Positions 22,249 through 32,352 of a stretch of DNA of 64,000 nucleotides are shown piece after piece. The stretch comes from Sequoia sempervirens. Its lineage: Eukaryota; Streptophyta; Pinopsida; Cupressales; Cupressaceae. The first letter of the stretch is position 1; each line of letters starts with the position of its first letter. The notes under the pieces are model-generated. The model was not told the DNA's origin. It worked only from the letters and a program-made list of their open reading frames with translations, and ran no database searches. Location of the stretch: assembly GCA_007258455.2 (NCBI GenBank), contig VDFB02275596.1, positions 34,787 to 98,786 of the forward strand, read 5' to 3'. The position numbers and the translations under genes are program-made.

Positions 22249-23202
22249 AAGTAATGTACCCGCTACATTGGTTCAAAGAATAACCTTGTCAAGATCAAAA
22301 TTCAAAAAAAATCAATTTTTTTAGATGCCCCACTGCTGCCCCTGCGAAAGAATTATGTTGGTATACTGCCCCCTTGAGATATTGGATGAAAATTTGGATT
22401 TTTGGGTGATCTCACAAAAAAAGAGGACAAGCCACCCGATGGGTCCATAAAGGCTCCTAGATGCCAAAAACATGCCAAAATGTGAAAAAATGATGCAAAA
22501 CGAGCTTCAGTTGGGTGAAAACGGGATCAGGGGTCTAAAACCCTAGGTTGGAGGCTAAACAGGGTTAAAATTCCCTAATTTTCTTGCTTAAATAGCCCTC
22601 GAGGGGTCACTTTCAATTTATTTGCACACTTAGCCTTTATAAATTTCACTATTTTGAGCTCTGACCTTCATTTGAGATGGCGCAAAGGTGCTTTCCCGTC
22701 ACATTTCAGAGCGAGTGCGAGTGTACCAACGACCTCCAAGCGCAGGACTAGTAGTATGTGACCTTAACCCAACTTGTTTTTTCAATTTTTGTGTGCATTT
22801 ATTAGGCATAGAATGTCAAACAAGTCCAGCGGTGCTATTTAGTGTCCCTGACAGGGTTAAATCGGTGCCGCACGACCTTAAACTGTGCCGCTAATGTAAA
22901 TGGCGCCACCACGACACAATTAGAGATTTAGGGGTCAAACTCCAAATAGTGCCACATATGCAAATGGCGTTGTGGTGGGTGAGTTAGCAACTTAGGGTTT
23001 TGAGTCAAAAGGGTCTGCGGTCAAACTACGACGCCGCGATGGAGTTTGGAGTTTAGAGGGTTCTGGTGGCGCAGTTTGGAGCTTCCAAACAACATTGCAT
23101 TTGTAAACAATGACGCCTTTGCTATTTCAAATGCAAAAACTTCAAACGGGATCTTGATTTTTTATGAAACTTGACGTTGTGGCTTTACTAGTGTAGGAGG
23201 AC
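22249..23202 (+). other. Leader of the PMD gene in element N
   Basis: No domain is visible here. The stretch is richer in GC than its surroundings, especially 22820-23100 with several GGCGC/GCCGC words. Positions 22823-22844 are the inverted complement, with one mismatch, of 38307-38328 in the gag leader. Nearby words such as TCAAACTCCAAA also recur there on the opposite strand. It probably serves as 5' untranslated region or promoter for the PMD frame. Confidence 0.45.
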
Positions 23203-24960
23203 ATGGAGCCTGTTCATTTGCGTGAGCACCGATCCCCAGTACTTAGCAGATTGGTCAGATTACACAAGCTGCTTTAGGAGCACCTTGGGGCGATCAGGCT
23301 ATGGTATGTTGCATGCGCACCCCCCATCAGGACAGACTTGGATATGATGACCATGCTAGTCGAGCGATGGCATAGTGAGACATCACCGTTTCACTTCCCC
23401 ACCGGCGAGGTGACCACCACTTTGGAGGACATCTAGTGTATTCTTTGATTGCCCATCCATGGTGAGAGGGTCATTTATGACACAGATGCCGAGACAGACA
23501 CCTACTATGAGGTTATGGGACTAGATGAGATCATCTTTGTCGAGGGCCAGATCAAGCTTGAGTGTTACAGAGGTTGGGTGTCCAATTTTTGACTGATTGT
23601 CGTAGTGATTATTTCAGGATTGGTAGCTCTAGATTAGTGGGGCAAATATTTTAGTCTGGGATGGGGTCTAGCTTGGGAGCGGATACTCCACAGGAGGGAG
23701 TGCTTTGCGTGGGGACCAGTGATGTTGGCCTCACTCTACCATGATTTGCACAAGTTTTCCTATTTGGACAATAGAGCTATCGGTGCTGGAGTGACGCTTC
23801 TACACATCTGGGCCTGGGAGCACATTTATGTGCTTTTCGCATGAGTTACAATGGTTGATGTGGAGCCTGATGATCCAGTAGTCTGGCGCTACATAGGAAA
23901 CCTTACTTTCACACACACAAGATGAGCTGGCATCCCTCATTGGAGGAGGGTCAACGATGAGATGACTGTATTCACTTGGAGGCCTTGGCTCGGGATGTTC
24001 ACTTGGTATGATGATGTATAACAACTATTTTACGTGAGGTAGGATAGGCTTATGCAAGGCAAAGAGCACACTATGATCGAGCGTTATTTTCCAGATCAGG
24101 TGGCTAGGCAGTTTGAAGATGCTTAGGATAGGACTGGTGACTAGTACGTGGCCATATTTGCTCGTACTACGAGGGAGACTACATGGGTTTGGCCGATCCC
24201 AACAGAGGATGTAGTTGACTATTTCAGACAGTTGTTGCCCAGGCCATGGCCATATGATCAGGGGCACGCAGATGTTGGGACCACGCATGTAGATCGTGAT
24301 TGGTTTAGGCCACCTATTAGATTGATAGTGCCTAAGACAGTGTTACCAAGGCTGAGACCCCAAGGTCGGACAATAGGGTGGGGGCACGGGCGAGGAGGCT
24401 GAGGAGATAGGGATGGAGACAGAGATGGAGATGGAGGAAGAGGAGGACGTAGACCACCTCCCGACCAGTGAGGGTAGAGGGATGGGCAGAGAGATGGGCA
24501 TCAGCAGAGAGATGCACCTAGAGATCAACAACCACCCCTAAGGGATCAACAATAGCCACCACCATTGCCACCACCTCAGCTAGACCATAGGGATGCTCTT
24601 ATTCAGCAACTCCAGGCACAAGTTGCTACACTGACAGTTGAGAGGGATCAGGCTTGAGTAGAGCAAGATCAGACTATGCTACAGAGACAGGTTGCAGATT
24701 TATAGTTAGCATAGGAGGTGGGCTGCCGACAATAGCTTGAGAGTATGACAACTGCGACACAGGGCCGAACAGTACCTGTGCAGTTGTACCAGGATGTAGT
24801 GAGAGAGGAAGAGTACTAAAAAGTACATTATCATCAGGAAGTGCCTCAAGCAGCTTGGGTACCAGACTTCTCACAATTGACAGGGTAGAGGCAGGACCAA
24901 CCCAAGAGACAGCCAGGCGAGGGGAGCAGCCATCAGGGCTAGCTCACATTTTTGATCAAC
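23203..24960 (+). pseudogene. Plant mobile domain (PMD) protein gene, antisense to element N
   Basis: From the ATG at 23203 a single frame runs about 1.6-1.75 kb with no frameshift that I can see, though it has a dozen stops by 24403 and more after. The PMD signature is clear: HREHRSP-like start, RTDLDMMTMLVERW, FHFPTGEVTTTLEDI, then LPIHGERV (residues about 55-100), MLASLYHDLHKFS with GVTLLHIWAWEHI (about 175-210), and RYFPDQVARQF (about 300). The tail has an Arg/Asp/Gly-rich stretch and a Gln-rich helical region. PMD proteins in plants include MAIN/MAIL1 and many transposon-borne relatives; their biochemical role is not settled. Here the gene lies between the 3' LTR and integrase, convergent with pol. 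Its GC content is higher than that of its neighbours, suggesting a different origin. Confidence 0.8.
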
Positions 24961-25059
24961 ACTATTCTTTTTGAGATCCACAGGCTTCATTTTTGATAGC
25001 CTCATGGGAATTTGTATACATTGATTGATACATATACATTTGATCCTGATTCTTTGTAC

Positions 25060-25660
25060 CATGATAGTTGTATTATTTTGATGATATATATAATATGATC
25101 GATTTGATCCGATATATGATGATGTGTCCTATTTTATTTATGCATGATGGATGGATGTATTTACCATTCTATATGCAATGTGATGACATGATGTGACTCT
25201 ATATTATGTGGTGCGATGCATGTATGATTTTATATTATGCAATGTATGTATGATTATGCTCATGGATGGATGGATGCATTTCTTTTTCAGTATCTTTCTA
25301 TGCACTTTTTTATGATGATGATGTATGGATGATATGGATGCAAATGTTATGTTATGCAAATGAATTTTAAAATGCTTAGACTAATAGATCTATATTATGC
25401 ACCTAATGGATGATGACATGTGATGGCATATTCCTTTTTTCTTTTTCAAATTCTTTTCATATATGATGCGTATATGGATGACATGATGATGCACATGATA
25501 TGATATGATGATGCTTATGTGATGATGGAAATGGATAATATGTATGGTTTATGAGATGCTTAGAATAACCAATCTATATTATGCAATGATGAAATGCAAT
25601 GCATGTGAGATGATTAATGTTTTCTTATATGATATGATATGATATGCAGTATGCTAACGG
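25060..25660. repeat. ATG-rich low-complexity repeat tract
   Basis: The tract is built of ATGATG, GGATGGATG and TATGATATG words. A longer word, ATGCTTAGAxTAA followed by TCTATATTATGCA, recurs near 25371 and 25553 (182 bp apart), so imperfect longer units exist. It lies between the convergent PMD and pol genes of N. Confidence 0.6.
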
Positions 25661-26539
25661 TTTGTGGCTGTAGGATGGATGCATTAGTGATGTTTTTGAT
25701 TAACTGTCATGGTACCATGTTAGAGCGGAAAGATGACAGAAGAAATAAGATCCAACAAGCCTATATTATTAATGATGATAATGATGATGCATTGCTTATT
25801 AGGAATTGGGATTTTAAAAGGGCTATTTACCTTATGCTTGATAACACACATAGGCATGATGCATCAAGGTATAAAGAACCAGGATGGCGTTGCACCTAGT
25901 GTCATGGACTTCGTCTCGACAATCAGATAGGAGTACTCCTATTCACACTTGGCATACAGAACCTTACCTAAAATGCAGTTCAAATATTCCAAACATCTCA
26001 GACCAAAACATAGAAAGGAAAGCCTTCCTATGTGGTCAACAAGACACCTAAAACACCCTCCCTACATCCAAACAAAGCACACATGGCCAAGGTTATATTA
26101 CAAGAACATCCAACAAGCACAATAGATAAAAATATAATGATCATTGCCCCATTCCTTTCTCTCAAAATCCTTTTTTTTGGACATCATCGAGAGGTCATTG
26201 AAATGAGTGCAATAAGATAAATCCACAAGAAAAATATCAAGTAAGCAAACAAGCTAATGTTCTTCAATACCGCTAGCCAAGAATAAACTACAATTATGCC
26301 CAATGTTGATGTCCATTGTAGGAAGGATGCATCCTAGGACATGATGTTATCAGATGATGATGAGATTTGATTGGATGATGAACTATTGATACCGAGAGTT
26401 GACCAACTTATTTACCTACTGACCTAGACTTGAGACCTTGACGCTTGAGTTTTCACTTTTGAACTACTAGACTTGTTTCCGACTGTTTCACCAAAGGTTG
26501 GGGGCAACGATGATTTATTATGTGTGATGTTTATTGCTA
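25661..26539. other. 3' intergenic part of element N, no recognised gene
   Basis: Plus-strand frames of 60-90 codons (25639-25899, 26032-26220) have no recognised motif and are separated by stops. They could be worn remains of a longer frame or chance. Nothing else is visible. Confidence 0.4.
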
Positions 26540-27599
26540 GTGAAAGTGAGATGGGACAGATGGGTTTTTTTTCAAATATTTGGATGTTTTTGATGTTTTG
26601 AGGCTATTTTTGGTATTTTCGAGATTTTACAAATTTTTTGATTTCAATTTTTCATTTTTTTTGGGGTTTTTTGAGATTTTGACCAAGAGACTAACCTAAA
26701 GACCTATCCTCAGGCCTCTGGGCTGATCAAAGATTAGCCTTGCCGTTATACATGCAGAGACCATGTAGTTTGACTGACATAAACTCAATTTATTGATGAG
26801 ATATGCACAAACGGATTGCCAGTTTATTATGATGGACTCCTAAAGGACTGACCTAATTGTCTTGGGGGAAGATCAAAGATCAACCTTGCCTACGTTCAAA
26901 GCTCAGAGACCCATAGTTTGACAAGACGACTCTATTTTTGACTTTTTGAATTTTTGACCTGTTTTTTTATTTTGATATGTTTTGAATGTTTTTGGATTTT
27001 TTGGTTTTATGAATGTTTTTGGATTTTCTGTTTTTCTGATGTTTTTTGATTTTTTGATTTTGGGAAGACTTAAAAAATATACATGAATCTGATCTGATGA
27101 GAACATGCCCCCAGGGTGATGCAATAGACTACTATGATAAAGGCAGGAAAAACTAACCTTGAGAATGGGTCGAGTAGTACTAGGAGGGATCATGACACAG
27201 ACACATGACCAAGCTATGATGCGAATGTAGATGGGTGACATATGAAGATATGGAATGTGATGGAAGTTTGATGGATGAGTGATGTTGAACAAACCACAAA
27301 GATCTTGGTGGATGGGACGTATTTACTTACACAAGGCGCTTGTTTTCTAGGTTTTCACCAAGGTACTTGCCCAAAGTGCCACTGAAGTGGTTTTCACTAG
27401 AGGACAATTTTTTTCTTTACTGTTTTCAATCCTTTTGCTGATTTTTTTGGATTTTTTATGTTTTTTGGATTTTTTTGTTTTCACCAAGATGCCTGTTTGC
27501 CAGATTTTCATCAGGGTGGCCATTTTTTTAGAACATTTTCTCATTTTTGTTTTTTTTTGGTTTTACACTCTATAAGGTTAGGCATAAAACTTTTTGAGA
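26540..27599. repeat. T-rich TTTTTGGATTTT repeats in the 3' region of element N
   Basis: The plus strand has dense runs such as TTTTTGGATTTTTTGG at 26540-26660, 26930-27060 and 27390-27570. Near 27350-27520 the phrase TTTTCACCAAGGTACTTGCC recurs in variants. On the minus strand these read as Lys-rich chance frames (26903-27292, 27347-27544). No gene is supported. Confidence 0.5.
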
Positions 27600-28700
27600 T
27601 GGGAGCTATTCATGGGCTCATGCAGAGTTTCTCCTTCAGGTGTTGATAACTGATATGCCCTTGACTTGTAGCTTCCTATGATGATGAAGGGTCCCAACCA
27701 ATTGGGTTTAGAATTTCCCTTGCTATCTGGATTTGGAACATTCTTCTAGTTCTCCTTCAGCACAAGCTCTCTGACTTGAAATGTCCAACTCCTAATCTTC
27801 TTGTTGTAGCACCACTTGAGTCAGTTTTGGTAGACTTGCAAATGGTTTAAGGCATCCATGCGTTGCTAATCTAGTAGTTCTAGCTCATTCAGCCATGATA
27901 CCCAGTGTTCTTCATTTGTGATGAGATTTTGCAATGATATTCTCAGGGATGGGAGCTTGATCTCAATGGGGAGTATGGCTTATGATCTATAGACCAGGGA
28001 GAAAGGGGTGGCACCTATTGGTGTGCAAATGCTTATTTGGTAGGCCCATAAGGCAAGATTCAGCTGCAGGTGCCAATCATGACCAACATCATTGATTGTT
28101 TTCTTGAGGATTTTTAGGATGGTCTTGTTGGTAGCTTCTGCTTGGCCATTTCCTTGGGGATAGTATGGAGTGGAAAAATGAGATGTTGGATTTTGAATTT
28201 ATGACACAGGTCTCGAACATCCTGATTTTTGAAAGGTGTCTCGTTATGTGAGATAATGGCTTGAGATACACCGTAGCTAAAAATTAGGTAATTGATGATG
28301 AACTTAGATATCTATTTTCCTGTGATAGGTCATGGGGATGGCTTCCACCCACTTTGTGAAATACTCAGTGGCAGTGATGATGAACTTATGTCCATTGGAT
28401 GAGGTGGGGGTAATTTTTCCAATGAGATCGAGCTCCCATTGTGAAAAGGGCCAAGGTGTAACAATTGGGTGGAGCTCTTGAGTTGGTGCATGGATGAGAT
28501 CCCCATGCTGCTGACATTGCAAACACCTTTTGACATAATCGTGAGCCTCCCTTTCGAATGTAGGCCAATAGTACCCAGTCCTCAAAAATTTCTTAGCTAA
28601 GGTCATACCACTCGAATGTGAACCACAAATGCCATTATGTGCCTTGGTTAAAGTATTCAAAGCTTACTCAACGTTTAGGCAATGTAAAAGGGTTCCTTCA
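27600..28700 (-). pseudogene. Integrase of element N
   Basis: The zinc region reads HNGICGSHSSG and RCLQCQQHGD (28500-28620). The core starts QWELDLIGKITP, with TATEYFTKWVEAI following. The second catalytic position reads SHNETPFKN near 28240, so Asp is replaced by His. The Glu block is frame-shifted near 28150. C-terminal remnants continue to about 27620. Stops and shifts are many after 28300. Integrase would insert the cDNA; this one cannot. It follows the second RNase H as in canonical Tat elements. Confidence 0.8.
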
Positions 28701-28959
28701 ATGCTTCTACGGTATAGGATATCTCCTAGGATAACAAAACAGGATGAATTTTTGACAAAGGATCTTTTGAGGTTTGGGGTTATATCTGTGGGGAGGACTC
28801 CTATTCTCAAGTAGGTGTATATATCATGATATTAGGGATCACTGGGACCAATGATTTCACACACAAATTCAGATTCTGGTACCTCGAATGCTGGTATGAG
28901 AAGCTGCTCTATGAGGAATTCTTGCTTTGGGATGTTGCGTGGGATATCCAATAACGATC

Positions 28960-29323
28960 CAATTGTTGCCATGGCATTTGTCGCTTTGTTATTTGCTCTA
29001 GGTATCTAATAAAATGTGACATCAATGAAGAACTCCTTGAGGCTCTCCACTAGTTTCTTATAGGGAGTTAACTTGTCATCCTTGGTATGATACTCATCGT
29101 TGACCTGGTTGATTATGAGTTGTGAGTCTCCATAGACCTTGAGTGCCATGATCTGCCATTGTACTATAATTCTTAGCCCTATGACAAGAGCCTCATATTC
29201 TGCAATATTATTTGTGCACGGAAATGACACCTTGTATGATTTAGGTATGCAATCCCCTTGTGGAGTGATAAAGAAGATCCCTGCTCCTGATTTGTGTTGT
29301 TTGTAGGATCCATCAAAGTACAT
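28960..29323 (-). pseudogene. Second (aRNH-like) RNase H of element N
   Basis: Clear motifs in order: MYFDGSYKQHKSGAGIFF, TNNIAEYEALVIGL, VYGDSQLIINQV, and a terminal NKATNAMA where the usual Asp is Asn. It lies directly downstream of the gypsy RNase H, the normal Tat position. A stop separates the last motif. The dual RNase H is a known trait of Tat elements. Confidence 0.85.
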
Positions 29324-29326
29324 TTT

Positions 29327-30600
29327 CTAGTGATCTGCCACACTAAGGTTGAAGATTGATTCGTCGGGCAACTCTGATACAAGTTGGTTCTCTACATATA
29401 TTGGTGCCTCTACCAGTTGATCTGCAATTTCTTGTCCTTTAATGGCCTTGCGTTCCACATACTCAATATCATGCTCTGTGAGGATCATAACCCATTGTGT
29501 TGTTCGCCCTGTGAGTGTGGCTCTAGAAAGCAGGTACTTGAGAGGGTCTATCTTTGCAATGAGATTTATTTGATGTGCTAGTATGCAATGTATGAATTTT
29601 TGAGCTGTGAACACAACTGGTAGGCAAGCTTTCTAATGGGTGTGTAGTTTAGCTCATGTATAGGATCAAGGGTTTTCCTCCAAGAATAGGTGGCATGAGA
29701 ACCGGTGGTGTAAGCAAGTACTCCTTGATTTTTTTGAAAGCCTGGTCACATTTCTCATGCCACTTGTATGCTACCCCCTTGTGGAGTAGATGAGAATATG
29801 GGATTGCCTTGTCTGCTAGTTGCGCTATGAATCGACGGATGGACTGGAGTCTTTCTTGTAGGCCTGTTAGTTGTTTCAATGTTTTTGGTGCCTCCATTTC
29901 GAGGATTGCTTTGACTTTAGATGGATCTACCTCGATTCCTCTCATGGATACAATGTACCCTAGGAGCTTGCCTGATTGTACCCCAAAGACACACTATTTT
30001 GGATTTAGTCAGACCTTGTACTTTTCTAATCTGTCAAAGATGGAGCTCAACATTTCTATGTGATCTCAACGTTTCTTTAGCCCAAATTGCATCATGTTCC
30101 AATAGTATGTTCCCCACGAACAAGTGAAAGTGGTCTTGTGTTGGTCTTCCTTAGCTATCATGATCTGATTGTATCTTGAGAATCCATCCATTAGCGATGG
30201 CATTTCATGCCCTGTTGTCATATCCATAATCATATCAATGTTTGGGAGTGGGAAATCATCCTTGGGACATGCTTTGTTGAGGTCTCTGAAATCTATGCAG
30301 ATGCAGATGCCCCTAGTGGGCTTTGAAACAGGTACAAGATTCGAGACCCATTTTGGATATTTGATCTGTCATATAAACCCTGCATCTTGGAGCTTTTGTA
30401 ACTCCATTTTGACCAACAATGCACTCTGGGGATGCATCTTCCTTACCTTTTGTCTTACTGGCTTTGCTTTAGGATATACAACTAGATGATGAAACAAAAC
30501 TTCCAGATCAAGCCTAGGCATGTCAGCATAGGTCCATGCAAATTTTACTTTCCTTTCCCTTAGGAAGGCAACCAAGAGTTCTTATTCTTCTGTCAAGAGG
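29327..30600 (-). pseudogene. Reverse transcriptase and gypsy RNase H of element N; catalytic box deleted
   Basis: RT starts with PKAKPVRQKVRKMHPQSALL (30480), then YPKWVSNLVPVSKPT, CIDFRDLNKACPKDDFPLP, and MQFGLKK near 30090. The next residues belong to EHIEMLSSIF, so about 25-30 residues including YXDD are missing. The thumb follows (SGKLLGYIVSMRGIEV), then the connection and the RNase H ending EHDIEYVERKAIKGQEIADQL. The catalytic deletion makes this RT dead by itself. TAG stops also occur. Confidence 0.85.
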
Positions 30601-31582
30601 GATTCCACATAGAATATTATGTGTGGCATTTCTTCTGGTCCCAAGTTAACTTGATTGCACGTTTCTGCTAAGACTGCTGACTTCTCCTGATGAATGGGAC
30701 TAAGGGGAGGATTGAATCCTTCATCCTTCGACACCTTAGAGAGGTTTTCACCATCAGATACGTCCTTTATTTTTACTATTTTTGAGTCAAAGAGTGCCAC
30801 AGTGTGGTTTTCACTCAAAGACCTAGAGATTATTCTCAAACTTTCACTTTTGTGACTGAAGGATTCAATCATTTCCTCGTAATAGGCATGTGTGTCTAGT
30901 ACAATGTTGAATCCAACTTTGTGATCTCCACATGGTATAGTATCCCATATCCCATGAATTCCAAGAGCGCCTCATCATTTTTTAATGTGTCCAAAATTGG
31001 TGGTCCTCATTGGTCGTAATCGATGAGTTGGGGATAAACTAAGTTTATCTCATGGATTTGGTTGTTTTTCTCGAAAGACAGGGTACTAATCATGAGAAGA
31101 GAGGAATCCTCGAATAGCATAGGTAAATCAATTATGGGATCTTCCTCATCACTACTACTGCACACATCAGTTATGTCAAAGGTAAAGTTGTCTATGAATC
31201 GGCCTGTGGATATGGGTAGTTGAAGGGCGGCTTCAAACAGTTGAGGGGGAGTTTTGACTATTTTAACCAGGGCACCTCTGCCAAGTATGGTTACCTTCAG
31301 AGGGGTACATCTGAGGCCAAGGTTTCTCATGCACTTCTCAGGAATGAGTGGTACTAGGAGACCATTGTCATTTTGTCCAAGTTTCTTGTTTTTATTATAG
31401 CCCATACCAAGCATCATTTGCAATCCTTTGCTGCTCTCATCCATGGGAAGACCAGGCTCGGGCCTTTCATCTTGGAACAACAAGCTTGATATATATTTTT
31501 CATCTACCACTTCCCGACTTAGGTCTCCCCAACATCTGAATCTAGAAGGGTCTGCTCTGAAGGTTTGGGATGATGTCTCAGC
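30601..31582 (-). pseudogene. PR-RT linker of element N with G-patch-like motif
   Basis: The frame 31007-31510 contains KGLQMMLGMGYNKNKKLG followed by NDNGLLVPL, which fits the G-patch pattern (spaced Gly, hydrophobic, MGY, LG, G). An acidic stretch (SSSDEEDPIIDLP) follows. A second frame (30582-30872) leads into RT. G-patch motifs bind or activate RNA-processing partners in other proteins; a role here is not established. A frame change near 30900 separates the parts. Confidence 0.6.
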
Positions 31583-31585
31583 TGG

Positions 31586-32305
31586 TTAGGGTTGCCCGTG
31601 AGACCTAGGATATTGAGGTAACTCTCTTATCAAAAAAGCAGTTTTCTTTATTTTGTAATCCCCACACCCATTGTCTTGGACAATGAATTTGATTTCAGAG
31701 ATATCAGGGATGGCATGTGTCTTTGTCTTAGAAGTGGAGGCCAAGGTAGCTGGGTCTACATATGGGGTTGAAGGGCCTTCATCATTCTTTGGTACTTGGG
31801 GAATTTTATAGTATTTTGCTTCTAGGTTCTTGCAGTAAGCAAAGGGCTCAGGATCACCGTAGATTGTGACCTCTTGATTTTGATATGGGAATTTGACACA
31901 CTGATGGAAGGTTGATGCAATAGCTTGCATCCCATGGATCCACTGATGGCCCAAGAGAATTTTATAAGGAAAATCAAGGCCTAGGACCTGGCATGTGGCT
32001 TCCATGATGGTTGGCCCTCCTTGAATAGGGAGCTAAATAGTTCCTTGAGACACTCTTTCTTGATCATCATATGCTCGCATTGTTATGCCTTTACCTTTTT
32101 CAATTGAGTCCTCGAAGAATCCTAGATTCTTTATTAGTTTGAGTGAACAAATATTTAGACATGCACCCCCATCGACCAAGACCCTTTTGAATTTGTTTTT
32201 ATGAACCAGGACCTCAAGGTGGAATGTACAATTATGAGATGGTTGGGTGGGGAAGTCTTGATCAGAAAATGTTAGGAGATATGGGGTGGTGATGTGTCTG
32301 AGCAT
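31586..32305 (-). pseudogene. Aspartic protease of element N
   Basis: The active-site block is KRVLVDGGACLNICSLKLI (about 32170), with Gly in place of Ser/Thr after Asp, as in Tat proteases. After one TAG the same frame continues with LDFPYKILLGHQWIHGM and STFHQCVKFPYQ, the conserved C-terminal block. The frame then runs on into the linker. A frameshift near 32350 separates it from gag. The protease would process the polyprotein in the particle. Confidence 0.8.
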
Positions 32306-32352
32306 AGCTTGGAATTGGTCAGCATCAAGATCAATGGAGACAGTGGATGAAG

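Noticed and set aside
24332..24531. Minus-strand Ser/Leu-rich frames opposite the PMD tail
   Set aside because: They are the antisense of the Arg/Asp/Gly-rich repeat GGAGATGGAG and have no domain.
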